A stretch of 64,000 bases of DNA. It comes from Rodentibacter sp901420285 (GTDB lineage Bacteria > Pseudomonadota > Gammaproteobacteria > Enterobacterales > Pasteurellaceae). The stretch lies in assembly GCF_041734645.1 (NCBI RefSeq), contig NZ_CP162010.1:992001-1056000 (forward strand). Direction: 5' to 3'. The position numbers were made by a program, and so were the translations under genes. The notes under the pieces were generated by a model. The model was not told the DNA's origin. It did no database searches and was given only the letters and a program-made list of their open reading frames with translations. Every line of letters starts with the position of its first letter. The stretch's first letter is position 1. Shown one piece after another: positions 8,337-15,687 of the stretch.

Positions 8337-9128
8337 ATGAAACTACTCACCCTCAATGTACACGCTTGGTTAGAAGATAACCAAGCGGAAAAAATCGACA
8401 TTATTGCCAACACCATTGTTGAAAAGGGTTACGACATCGTAGCCCTACAAGAGGTGAATCAATTAATGTCAGCTCCCCTAATTTCACAAGCATTAAAGCA
8501 AGATAACTATGGCGTTGTGTTACTGAATAAAATCAATCAACGGGTGACACAAAAATATTCGCTATTTTGGAGCAATTCACATATTGGCTACGATAAATAT
8601 GACGAAGGTATCGCCTTTTTAACCCACCTACCCGTTTATGACGTGGATGCTTTTTATTGCAGCCAACATCAGCGCCTCGATTCTATCCTCTCTCGCAAAA
8701 TTATTGGCTTAACCGTGGAATATCAAGGCCAACTTGTAGATTGTTACTCCTGCCATATCAACTTACCGAATTGCGCAGGTGAAAATCAACTGGACAACAT
8801 TCGCAATATCGTAGAGCGCAGCCAAAGCCGAAATCTTAAAATTTTGATGGGCGATTTCAATACGGATGCAATCAGCGATCCAAACACTTATCAGAAAATC
8901 AAATCTCTCGGTTTACTTGATACTTTTGAGATCGCGGAACAGAAAGATAGTGGGATTACTGTTGAAAAAGCCATTGATGGCTGGAAAGGCCACAGCGAAG
9001 AAAAGCGCTTAGATTACATTTTTTTAAATCAACCGAAACAGGTTTTATCCAGTCAGGTGGTTTTTAATGGCAAAAATAAACCGGTCGTTTCCGATCATTT
9101 CGGTTTAGACGTTGAGCTCATTTTGTAG
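8337..9128 (+). CDS. Endonuclease/exonuclease/phosphatase-family hydrolase
   Basis: A 263-aa metal-dependent phosphohydrolase of the EEP fold, with no signal peptide. Visible motifs: LTLNVHAW at the N-terminus, VALQEVNQ (catalytic Glu), MGDFNTD (Asp/Asn), and the C-terminal LDYIFLN and SDHFGLDVEL (catalytic Asp-His). The substrate is unknown; relatives often sit beside sugar PTS genes in Firmicutes, and a sugar-phosphate or phosphodiester role is only a guess. It begins 9 bases after the malQ-glgP stop with RBS AAGGGGA and its end is 10 bases before the PTS gene, so it belongs to the same operon. Confidence 0.8.
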   Translation: MKLLTLNVHAWLEDNQAEKIDIIANTIVEKGYDIVALQEVNQLMSAPLISQALKQDNYGVVLLNKINQRVTQKYSLFWSNSHIGYDKYDEGIAFLTHLPVYDVDAFYCSQHQRLDSILSRKIIGLTVEYQGQLVDCYSCHINLPNCAGENQLDNIRNIVERSQSRNLKILMGDFNTDAISDPNTYQKIKSLGLLDTFEIAEQKDSGITVEKAIDGWKGHSEEKRLDYIFLNQPKQVLSSQVVFNGKNKPVVSDHFGLDVELIL

Positions 9129-9138
9129 GAGAACACAT

Positions 9139-10803
9139 ATGAAAAAATTGCTCAGTTTTGAATTTTGGCAAAAATTCGGCAAATGTCTGATGGTCGTGAT
9201 TGCCGTAATGCCTGCTGCAGGTTTAATGGTGAGTATCGGTAACTCATTACCATTAATTAGTGATGCTGAATGGCTGGCTCGCATTGGTCATATCATTGCG
9301 CAAATTGGTTGGGGGATTATTGGTAACTTACATCTCTTATTTGCTTTGGCGATTGGTGGTAGTTGGGCAAATGAACGTGCGGGTGGTGCGTTTGCCGCAG
9401 GCCTTGCCTTTATCTTAATCAACTTGATTACCGGTCATTTCTTCGGCGTAAAAATTGAAATGCTGACCGATCCGAATGCCCACGTCAGCACTATCTTGGC
9501 CGGTGATATTCCGGTGGCCAACTACTTTGTGAATATCCTTGGACAACCTGCATTAAATATGGGTGTATTTGTAGGGATCATCGCCGGTTTTGTAGGGGCT
9601 ACCACCTTTAACAGCTACTACAATTTCCGCAAACTGCCTGAAGTACTTACCTTCTTTAACGGTAAACGCTTTGTGCCATTCGTAGTCATTTACCGTTCCA
9701 TTTTAGTATCGTTAGTGTTGGCGGTATTCTGGCCGGTGGTACAAACCGGGATCAATCATTTCGGCGAATGGATTGCCAACTCACAAGACTCCGCGCCTAT
9801 CCTTGCTCCTTTTGTTTACGGCACATTAGAACGTCTTTTACTGCCTTTCGGTTTACACCATATGCTCACCATTCCGATGAACTACACCTCATTGGGCGGT
9901 ACCTATGAATTCTTAACCGGTATGCAACAAGGCAAACAAGTATTCGGACAAGATCCTTTATGGCTTGCTTGGATCAGTGATTTAATCAACCTGAAAGACG
10001 CGGGCAATATGACGCAATATAACGAACTCCTCTCAACCGTAACACCGGCGCGCTTTAAAGTAGGTCAAATGATCGGTTCAAGCGGTATTCTAATGGGAAT
10101 TACCCTCGCCATGTACGTGAACGTTGATCCAGATAAGAAAACCATCTACAAAGGGATTTTCCTTTCTTCTGCCCTTGCCGTGTTCTTAACCGGCGTAACA
10201 GAACCGATCGAATATATGTTTATGTTCGTTGCACTACCGCTTTACCTTGTTTATGCGGTTATCCAAGGTTGCGCATTTGCCATGGCAGATATTGTGAACT
10301 TACGCGTTCACTCATTCGGTAACATTGAGTTTTTAACCCGTACACCAATGGCGATTAAAGCGGGCATCGGCATGGATCTCATCAACTTCATTTGGGTATC
10401 CAGTGTGTTTGCGATCGCGACCTTCTTAATTGCGAATTTCATGATTAAGAAACTCAACTTAGCCACCGCCGGTCGCAACGGCAACTACGACGCAAAAGGT
10501 ACTGACGAAGCCCCTGCTGAGGAGAAAAACGTCGCTAATGCCAGTGCACAAGTGGTGCAAATCATCAATCTTCTCGGTGGACGCAACAATATTGCAGAGG
10601 TGGATGCTTGTATGACCCGTTTACGTATCACCGTTCACAACCCTGAGCTGGTGGGTGATGCAACAGCTTGGAAACAAGCAGGCGCAATGGGCTTTATTGT
10701 TAAAGGTACGGGCATTCAAGCCATTTACGGGCCAAAAGCCGATGTACTGAAATCAGATATTCAAGACCTACTCTCTTCTGGCGTTGAAATTCCGAAAATG
10801 TAA
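9139..10803 (+). CDS. PTS permease EIICB, glucose/maltose type (MalX-like)
   Basis: Membrane component of a phosphotransferase system that imports and phosphorylates a glucoside. The 554-aa protein has an EIIC domain of about ten hydrophobic segments, including PAAGLMVSIGNSLP, ERLLLPFGLHHMLTIPMNY and the substrate motif LTGVTEPIEYMFMF. A linker rich in Ala/Glu (about residues 450-475) leads to an EIIB domain with the phosphorylated Cys in DACMTRLRITV. No EIIA is fused or nearby, so it must borrow EIIA-Glc. The start is the ATG at 9139 behind AGGAGA; the in-frame ATG at 9112 lies inside the previous gene. Maltose, glucose or trehalose are all possible substrates; the MalQ/GlgP neighbour favours maltose or glucose. 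Confidence 0.85.
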   Translation: MKKLLSFEFWQKFGKCLMVVIAVMPAAGLMVSIGNSLPLISDAEWLARIGHIIAQIGWGIIGNLHLLFALAIGGSWANERAGGAFAAGLAFILINLITGHFFGVKIEMLTDPNAHVSTILAGDIPVANYFVNILGQPALNMGVFVGIIAGFVGATTFNSYYNFRKLPEVLTFFNGKRFVPFVVIYRSILVSLVLAVFWPVVQTGINHFGEWIANSQDSAPILAPFVYGTLERLLLPFGLHHMLTIPMNYTSLGGTYEFLTGMQQGKQVFGQDPLWLAWISDLINLKDAGNMTQYNELLSTVTPARFKVGQMIGSSGILMGITLAMYVNVDPDKKTIYKGIFLSSALAVFLTGVTEPIEYMFMFVALPLYLVYAVIQGCAFAMADIVNLRVHSFGNIEFLTRTPMAIKAGIGMDLINFIWVSSVFAIATFLIANFMIKKLNLATAGRNGNYDAKGTDEAPAEEKNVANASAQVVQIINLLGGRNNIAEVDACMTRLRITVHNPELVGDATAWKQAGAMGFIVKGTGIQAIYGPKADVLKSDIQDLLSSGVEIPKM

Positions 10804-10842
10804 CAATATTTCAGCGTAGATAAACAAAAAGTGTGGTTAAAA

Positions 10843-10875
10843 TGATCTGACCCCAAAAATCTAGACTATTAATTT
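10843..10875. mobile_element. Possible IS3-family end relic
   Basis: TGATCTGACCCCAAAAATC followed by an AT-rich stretch resembles the terminal inverted repeats of IS150-type elements, which commonly begin TG-N-N-CTGACCCC. No transposase and no matching opposite end are visible in the gap. Judged by pattern memory only, so weak. Confidence 0.25.
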
Positions 10876-10914
10876 AAGGGCGGAGTTCTATAATCTATAG
10901 AACTCCGCCCTTTC
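10876..10914. terminator. Strong hairpin terminator after the PTS operon
   Basis: Perfect 17-base arms (10876-10892 and 10896-10912, left arm AAGGGCGGAGTTCTATA) with a 3-base loop, followed by TTTCTATTTAT. It probably ends the carbohydrate operon; it could instead belong to the IS-like relic beside it. Confidence 0.65.
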
Positions 10915-10980
10915 TATTTATCTTGAATATGTCCGAAATTATGTAGCAGTTGCACAACGCTAAAATTACCCTTGCAAAAT

Positions 10981-11014
10981 AGCACCGCATTGGAGCCGCT
11001 TTCAATGCGGTGCT
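10981..11014. repeat. GCACCGCATTG/CAATGCGGTGC hairpin, copy 1
   Basis: Arms AGCACCGCATTG and CAATGCGGTGCT (12 bp) with a 10-base loop, flanked by A-rich and T-rich sequence (CTGTTGTTTT). One of eight inverted pairs of the window-wide repeat; probably a bidirectional terminator. Confidence 0.85.
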
Positions 11015-11206
11015 GTTGTTTTATGCAAACTCATGCTTAATTCAAATGGTTTTGTGCATTTGCTACATAATTACGAATATGTCACGTTGATAGTAATAAA
11101 TTGTAGAAAATCAAACCTAATCTGACACTCCCCCGTTTAAAAATTCGTGCCTCTCAGATTAATTTGAGCTTAAATTCGATAGTTATAATATAACAACGTT
11201 TAAATA

Positions 11207-11238
11207 CAAACCCCCGCGTTGAGTTACGCGGGGGTTTG
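11207..11238 (-). terminator. Terminator of tRNA-Leu
   Basis: Arms CAAACCCCCGCG and CGCGGGGGTTTG with an 8-base loop, followed on the minus strand by TTTGTATTTA. It starts 11 bases after the tRNA gene. Confidence 0.85.
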
Positions 11239-11248
11239 TTTAGTGATT

Positions 11249-11334
11249 TGGTGCCTAGGGTCGGACTCGAACCGACACGGTTATTCACCGGCGGATTTTG
11301 AATCCGCTGCGTCTACCAATTTCGCCACCCAGGC
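11249..11334 (-). tRNA. tRNA-Leu (anticodon CAA)
   Basis: The minus strand reads GCCTGGGTGGCGAAATTGG at the 5' end, an anticodon arm GCGGA-TTCAAAA-TCCGC with anticodon CAA, a long class II variable arm, the T arm GGTTCGAGTCC and an acceptor strand closing with encoded CCA. It decodes UUG. The 5' half of the acceptor stem pairs GCCTGGG with CCTAGGC (one G-T pair). The gene is alone, with its own terminator, and the small membrane-protein gene lies upstream on the same strand. Confidence 0.97.
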
Positions 11335-11430
11335 TTGGGAACGCGGAGATTATACGTATATCGAAACACGTAGCAAGTAAAAATTTCAGGATTTTGATTG
11401 ATTGATTTAAATTTAAACAAAACAGTTTAT

Positions 11431-11529
11431 TTAAGATAAAAAATATCGCCAAATAAAAGCACCGATTAAAATACATAACATGATTAAAATTTGTACTAGT
11501 CTTTTCTTCGTTAATTTTTCCGTTGCCAT
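11431..11529 (-). CDS. Small single-pass membrane protein (DUF5363-like)
   Basis: A 32-codon frame on the minus strand encodes MATEKLTKKRLVQILIMLCI and ends in GAFIWRYFLS. It has a basic N-terminus followed by one hydrophobic segment (residues 12-26), so it is probably an inner-membrane peptide. I associate it from memory with DUF5363, a family of short Pasteurellaceae proteins of unknown function. It is divergent from fnr, with 82 bases between their starts. AAGAAG directly abuts the ATG and AGG lies further up, so translation initiation is not obviously strong. Confidence 0.55.
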   Translation of the reverse strand: MATEKLTKKRLVQILIMLCILIGAFIWRYFLS

Positions 11530-11561
11530 CTTCTTAAAATGCCTATTTAGTGTTAAAATTC

Positions 11562-11575
11562 TTGCGTTAGATCAA
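11562..11575 (+). promoter_or_regulatory. Possible FNR box in the fnr promoter
   Basis: TTGCG-TTAG-ATCAA matches the FNR consensus TTGAT-N4-ATCAA at 8 of 10 fixed positions. It lies 36 bases before the fnr start. FNR represses its own gene in E. coli, so autoregulation is plausible. It could also affect the divergent small gene. Confidence 0.5.
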
Positions 11576-11611
11576 TTTTACATTATTTTTTAAATAAAAT
11601 CTGAGGGCTAA

Positions 11612-12385
11612 ATGAAAAATTTCGTTTCAGAAACTAAGGCAGGACGCCGAGTTCAATCGGGAGGTTGTGCAATCCATTGCCAGGATTGCAGTATTAGCCA
11701 ACTATGTATTCCTTTCACATTAAATGAACACGAACTTGATCAACTCGATAATATTATCGAACGTAAAAAACCCATCCAAAAATCCCAAGTCTTATTTAAA
11801 GCTGGCGACTCGCTTAATTCAATCTATGCCATTCGTTCCGGCACCATTAAAAGCTACACAATCAGTGAAGCCGGCGAAGAACAAATTACTTCTTTCCATT
11901 TACCGGGAGATCTCGTGGGCTTTGATGCCATCAACAATATGCAGCATCCAAGCTTTGCCCAGGCTTTAGAAACGGCAATGGTGTGTGAAATTCCTTTCGA
12001 TATTTTAGATGACTTAGCGGGCAAAATGCCTAAACTACGCCAACAAATTATTCGTTTAATGAGTAGCGAAATTAAAAGTGATCAAGAAATGATTTTGTTG
12101 CTTTCCAAAATGAATGCTGAAGAACGCTTGGCCGCATTTATTTATAATCTGTCCAAGCGCTACTCTGCCCGCGGTTTCTCTGCCAAAGAATTCCGACTAA
12201 CTATGACACGTAGCGATATCGGCAATTACCTCGGTTTAACCGTGGAAACAATCAGCCGTCTTTTAGGTCGTTTTCAAAAACTCGGCGTACTTTCTGTACA
12301 AGGTAAATACATTATCATTAATGATATCAATGCCTTAGTCGAACTTACCGGCACCAACAAAACTAAAATTACCATGGCGGAATAG
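11612..12385 (+). CDS. fnr: Fumarate/nitrate reduction regulator FNR
   Basis: Cytosolic oxygen-sensing transcription factor of the CRP/FNR family that switches anaerobic respiration genes. The N-terminus carries the 4Fe-4S cluster cysteines C23-X2-C26-X5-C32 (HCQDCSISQLC) plus an extra Cys19, and the fourth ligand is near residue 125 in AMVCEIPF. A cyclic-nucleotide-like beta-roll and dimer helix follow, then the helix-turn-helix MTRSDIGNYLGLTVETISRLLGRF with the FNR-type E--SR recognition helix. At 257 aa it is full length. It is followed by a terminator and uspE, a pairing also seen in enterobacteria. Confidence 0.97.
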   Translation: MKNFVSETKAGRRVQSGGCAIHCQDCSISQLCIPFTLNEHELDQLDNIIERKKPIQKSQVLFKAGDSLNSIYAIRSGTIKSYTISEAGEEQITSFHLPGDLVGFDAINNMQHPSFAQALETAMVCEIPFDILDDLAGKMPKLRQQIIRLMSSEIKSDQEMILLLSKMNAEERLAAFIYNLSKRYSARGFSAKEFRLTMTRSDIGNYLGLTVETISRLLGRFQKLGVLSVQGKYIIINDINALVELTGTNKTKITMAE

Positions 12386-12387
12386 GA

Positions 12388-12415
12388 AAAAGCGTGAAAC
12401 TTTCACGCTTTTTTA
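12388..12415 (+). terminator. Terminator of fnr
   Basis: Hairpin GCGTGAA-ACT-TTCACGC with flanking A and T runs, directly after the fnr stop. Confidence 0.85.
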
Positions 12416-12492
12416 TATCAACTTTCCGAGGCTCATTCCTTGTTATCGAATCCATTTTTTCTTATGCTATCGGCGTCCATCACGGAGGTTAT

Positions 12493-13422
12493 ATGAAATT
12501 TAAAAATATCTTAGTCGTTCTCAATCCCGACAATGAAAAACAATACGCTCTCGCCCGCGCCGTGCGTTTGGTAAAAGAGCAAGAAAATGTTGATAAAGTA
12601 AAAATCACGACGCTTCTCGCCGTTTACGATTTATCTTATGAAATGTCCGCCCTGCTTTCTTCCGAAGAACGCGAAGAAATGCATAAAACCGCCATTGAAC
12701 AACATCGTCAAGCGGTACAATTTTATTTGGATAAATACGCCGATCCCCAAATTAAATTTGAATCTCACATTGTTTGGAACAGCAATGAAGCGGAAGGCAT
12801 TCGTGAAGATGTAGAAAAAAACGACTACGATCTCGTTGTGAAATATACTAAAAACGAAGAAAGTTTTACCTCGCTGATTTTCACGCCGGTGGATTGGCAA
12901 TTATTGCGTAAATGCCCGGTGCCTGTGCTTATCGTGCGTGACGGCGACTGGAAACACCAACGTCGAATTCTCATTGCGGTAAACGTATCCGGTGAACAAG
13001 AATACCAAGACAAATTTAACCAAGAATTAGTCGAAACCGGTATGTCATTGGCCGAAAATCTCAACCGTGGTAACGTTCACCTTGTCGCAGCCTACCCTGT
13101 TACGCCAATTAATATGGCGATTGATTTACCGGAATTTAACACTTCGGGTTATGAAAACGGCATTCGCGGTCAGCATTTAATCAATATGAAAGCGCTTCGC
13201 CAAAAATTCGCTATCGATGAAAATCACACCCATGTACGCGAGGGTTTCCCTGAAGAGGTCATTCCTGAAGTCGCAAAAGAAATTGAAGCGGAACTTGTCA
13301 TTCTCGGCACCGTCGGGCGCACGGGGTTATCCGCAGCGCTTTTAGGTAACACCGCTGAACATGTCATCAGTAAATTAAGCTGTAATTTGCTTGCGATTAA
13401 ACCGTCCAAAAAAGAAGATTAA
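12493..13422 (+). CDS. uspE: Universal stress protein UspE
   Basis: Cytosolic tandem universal-stress protein: two Usp folds, residues about 1-145 (FKNILVVLNPDNEKQ..., ending CPVPVLIVRDG) and 150-309 (RRILIAVNVSG..., ending ISKLSCNLLAIKP). The second half carries the nucleotide-binding-type glycine motif GTVGRTGLSAALLGNTAEHV. 309 aa is close to E. coli UspE. The ATG at 12493 is chosen for its strong RBS GGAGG at 12484-12488; an in-frame upstream ATG at 12394 overlaps the fnr terminator. In E. coli uspE also lies just downstream of fnr. Confidence 0.93.
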   Translation: MKFKNILVVLNPDNEKQYALARAVRLVKEQENVDKVKITTLLAVYDLSYEMSALLSSEEREEMHKTAIEQHRQAVQFYLDKYADPQIKFESHIVWNSNEAEGIREDVEKNDYDLVVKYTKNEESFTSLIFTPVDWQLLRKCPVPVLIVRDGDWKHQRRILIAVNVSGEQEYQDKFNQELVETGMSLAENLNRGNVHLVAAYPVTPINMAIDLPEFNTSGYENGIRGQHLINMKALRQKFAIDENHTHVREGFPEEVIPEVAKEIEAELVILGTVGRTGLSAALLGNTAEHVISKLSCNLLAIKPSKKED

Positions 13423-13506
13423 TTGCACGATAGATTATTGTATTAACTTGAAATGACGCAGGTTGAGCGAGTCTGAACCAAATTTGCTCTTCCCGATTCT
13501 TTACTC

Positions 13507-13549
13507 AAAATAGCACCGCATTGGAAGTAGTCCAATGCGGTGCTATTTT
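13507..13549. repeat. GCACCGCATTG/CAATGCGGTGC hairpin, copy 2
   Basis: Perfect 19-base arms (13507-13525 and 13531-13549) around the loop AGTAG; the outer parts are AAAATAGC and GCTATTTT. It lies 84 bases after the uspE stop and fits a bidirectional terminator. Confidence 0.9.
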
Positions 13550-13645
13550 TACACTCCAACTTTTTGCATCTCAATTTAGCGAGATAATGCGCAACAATAT
13601 GAACGGTTCTTTGGTTAAAAATGTATAAAGAACCCATTGCGCTTT

Positions 13646-13661
13646 TGTGATCATCCTCACA
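13646..13661 (+). promoter_or_regulatory. Consensus CRP site upstream of the DUF4198 gene
   Basis: TGTGA-TCATCC-TCACA is a perfect CRP consensus, 122 bases before the start at 13783. A CRP-activated promoter for the periplasmic protein is the simplest reading. Confidence 0.75.
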
Positions 13662-13782
13662 AATTTAATGATTCCTTGAAATAGTATTTCAATGTACGCC
13701 CGCTTTTCCCTATACTTTTACGCCCACTCCAAGATTTACTTTCTACCATTTATTTCAACGTATTTTTAAAAGGAAAGAACAC

Positions 13783-14616
13783 ATGAAAAAAACATTTATT
13801 GCGGGATTATTACTCCTTGCCGGCACAGCTCAAGCGCATGAAGTTTGGGTTGCCGCACCGTCGCAATTAAAAGCGGATACGGTTTTAAAAGCAGAACTGG
13901 CTTATGGCGATTATCCCTATGTAGAGAAAATTCCAGAGGCGCGTTTGCACATTTTTGCGCCACTGAAGATGATTAATCAAGATGGCGAACAACAAACTTT
14001 GCTACAAACCGGCGAGAATTATCAATATCAATCCGAAAAACCGTTAAAAGCTGGTTCTTATTGGGTAACCGCAACTTATCAACCGACCTTTTGGTCGCAA
14101 AATGCCGAAGGTTGGAAAATGGATAATTTACCAAATACACCGAACGCGGTTTATTGCGAACAAACCCAAATGTTCGGCAAAGGCTTAGTGAATGTTGGAA
14201 AACAGCCTGTAAATGCTGATATGGCGATGACCCGTGTGGGATTGCCACTTGAAATCGTACCGTTGAAAGATCCGAGTAAAGTCAAAGTGGGCGAGCCTTT
14301 CCCTGTTCAAATTTTTTATAACGATATGCCTCTTGCCGGCGAAACAGTGATCGCAACGGCGGATACGGTGGTTGTAAAAGATTTGGAGGCGTCAACCGGA
14401 CATCGCGAACCACAAGGTTTTTCCGGTAAAACCGATAGCCAAGGCCGCGTGAATATTATTCCGTTAATTGAAGGGATCTGGAAAATCAAAGTGATTCATA
14501 AAACGCCGTTTGCCGATCAAGCGGTTTGCCAACAATCCGCAAGCTACTCCACCTTGATTTTGCCGGTGGGCAAAGGACTCGCCAAACTACCGCCGAAGCC
14601 TGAGCATCATCATTAA
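13783..14616 (+). CDS. DUF4198-family periplasmic protein
   Basis: A 277-aa secreted protein. Residues 1-18 are a clear signal peptide (MKKTFIAGLLLLAGTAQA, cleavage before His-Glu), so the mature N-terminus begins HEVWVAAP, and the protein ends with KPEHHH. DUF4198 proteins are periplasmic beta-rich proteins, some of them partners of nickel/cobalt ECF transporters (NikK/CbiK). The N-terminal His after cleavage and the His tail fit metal binding, and this genome has a nickel enzyme (urease), but no transporter gene is adjacent, so a nickel role is inference. It is monocistronic, with a consensus CRP site upstream and a USS-like terminator downstream. Confidence 0.8.
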   Translation: MKKTFIAGLLLLAGTAQAHEVWVAAPSQLKADTVLKAELAYGDYPYVEKIPEARLHIFAPLKMINQDGEQQTLLQTGENYQYQSEKPLKAGSYWVTATYQPTFWSQNAEGWKMDNLPNTPNAVYCEQTQMFGKGLVNVGKQPVNADMAMTRVGLPLEIVPLKDPSKVKVGEPFPVQIFYNDMPLAGETVIATADTVVVKDLEASTGHREPQGFSGKTDSQGRVNIIPLIEGIWKIKVIHKTPFADQAVCQQSASYSTLILPVGKGLAKLPPKPEHHH

Positions 14617-14639
14617 AAAAACATTAAAAAAAACATTAA

Positions 14640-14682
14640 AGAAAAAAAGTGCGGCTGATTTGCTCAATCGCACTTTTTTAAT
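14640..14682. terminator. Terminator with degenerate uptake-signal pair
   Basis: AAAAAAGTGCG and CGCACTTTTTT form 11-base arms; the right strand ends in a T run. AAGTGCGGC differs from the standard uptake core by the last base. It serves both the DUF4198 gene and the convergent nlpC. Confidence 0.8.
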
Positions 14683-14687
14683 TCCGA

Positions 14688-15179
14688 TTAGATTCGTCTC
14701 ACCTGCCAAAAGGTTTTCGACCAAAACGGTGAATTCATGGAAGAATAAATTACCCCGCCTTTCGTTGATGCATGCAAAAATTTATCCTCTTTCACATAAA
14801 TCCCCACATGATAACCGTTCGGCCCGAGTCCGGTTTTAAAAAATACTAAATCGCCGGTCTGAATCTCTTCTTTATGCACTAATTTGCCGTGATGAGCTTG
14901 CTCTTTTGTGGTGCGTGGAAGCGCAATGTTAAAGCGATCCATAAAAGTTTTTTGTACAAATCCCGAACAATCAATTCCCTTACGCGACTGCCCGCCTAAT
15001 ACATAAGGCGTGCCCGCCCAATCATATTGCTGTTCGCTCAACAAGGTGATTGCCATAATCGGATCGTTAATACTGCCTTTGTAATTAATGGCATAATCCT
15101 CCCCGCCAAAACGGTTTGAGGAACAGGCGAATAACAGCATACTTACAAAAAAACATAAAAAGCTATTGATAAATTTCAT
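14688..15179 (-). CDS. nlpC: NlpC/P60-family lipoprotein
   Basis: Outer-envelope peptidoglycan hydrolase-like lipoprotein (gamma-D-glutamyl-diaminopimelate endopeptidase family). Starting at the ATG at 15179 gives MKFINSFLCFFVSMLLFACSS, a lipoprotein signal with the modified Cys in the box LFAC. The NlpC/P60 domain spans residues about 50-163 with catalytic Cys in KGIDCSGFVQ and His in GYHVGIYV, followed by FLHASTKGG. 163 aa is the usual length. A longer frame up to 15263 lacks any lipoprotein signal at its start and was not used. E. coli nlpC likewise lies downstream of pheST-ihfA. Confidence 0.9.
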   Translation of the reverse strand: MKFINSFLCFFVSMLLFACSSNRFGGEDYAINYKGSINDPIMAITLLSEQQYDWAGTPYVLGGQSRKGIDCSGFVQKTFMDRFNIALPRTTKEQAHHGKLVHKEEIQTGDLVFFKTGLGPNGYHVGIYVKEDKFLHASTKGGVIYSSMNSPFWSKTFWQVRRI

Positions 15180-15254
15180 TTTCTTATCTCGACATATAAA
15201 TAAAAAAGTATGATCCAAATAACCGAAATATACAACGCGGAAATTACTCTCATA

Positions 15255-15296
15255 AAATAGCACCGCATTGGAGGCGGTTCCAATGCGGTGCTATTT
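15255..15296. repeat. GCACCGCATTG/CAATGCGGTGC hairpin, copy 3
   Basis: Perfect 18-base arms (15255-15272, 15279-15296) with loop GGCGGT, between ihfA and nlpC. It probably terminates the ihfA transcript. Confidence 0.88.
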
Positions 15297-15384
15297 GGGC
15301 ACATCAATTTATGCTTCTAATCGGCAATCGTTTATGCATTTAAATGCATAACCCTCGCAGATAACCGCGCTTTTTCCGGCTATT

Positions 15385-15684
15385 TTATTGATTATTCTTA
15401 ATCGCTTTTTCCACTCGAGCCCGTAGTTTTTGTCCCGGTTTGAATGCAACGACACGACGAGCTGAAATCGCTACGCTTTCACCGGTTTTGGGATTACGTC
15501 CCGGACGGGAAGATTTGTCACGTAATTCAAAGCTACCGAAACCCGATAATTTCACTTTATTACCGGATTCAAGGGATAGGCGAATTTCTTCAAAAAAGTT
15601 ATCTACCAAACTTTTAGCTTCCGATTTTTGTAACTGATATTTCTCAATCAGATATTCCGTAATATCGATCTTTGTTAGCGTCAT
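15385..15684 (-). CDS. ihfA: Integration host factor subunit alpha
   Basis: Nucleoid DNA-bending protein, heterodimer partner of IhfB. 99 aa, with the DNABII family features TKIDITEYLIEKYQLQKSEA at the N-terminus, GFGSFELRDK and the DNA-inserting arm RPGRNPKTGESVAISARRVVAFKPG. Its start is only 3 bases after the pheT stop, as in the conserved pheS-pheT-ihfA operon, so translation is probably coupled. Confidence 0.97.
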   Translation of the reverse strand: MTLTKIDITEYLIEKYQLQKSEAKSLVDNFFEEIRLSLESGNKVKLSGFGSFELRDKSSRPGRNPKTGESVAISARRVVAFKPGQKLRARVEKAIKNNQ

Positions 15685-15687
15685 AAG

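Larger units (their letters stand above)
10804..11248. other. Intergenic region after the PTS gene
   Basis: A 445-base gap without a supportable gene. It holds, in order: a sequence TGATCTGACCCCAAAAA (10843-10859) resembling IS3-family ends, a perfect 17-bp-arm hairpin (10876-10912), one repeat hairpin (10981-11014), and the terminator of the convergent tRNA-Leu gene (11207-11238). TAATCTGA at 11119-11126 and TCAGATTA at 11154-11161 form a further weak inverted repeat. Confidence 0.5.
13423..13782. other. Intergenic region uspE - DUF4198 gene
   Basis: This 360-base gap holds a perfect repeat hairpin (13507-13549), a consensus CRP site (13646-13661) and the promoter/RBS (AAGGAAAG) of the next gene. 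No coding sequence is supportable. Confidence 0.6.

Noticed and set aside
13443..13637. Short frames reading NSTAL...QCGAI across the repeat hairpins (also at 34063-34272, 48213-48629)
   Set aside because: They are translations of the palindromic repeat itself, which gives the same peptide words at unrelated loci. No RBS and no conservation beyond the repeat.
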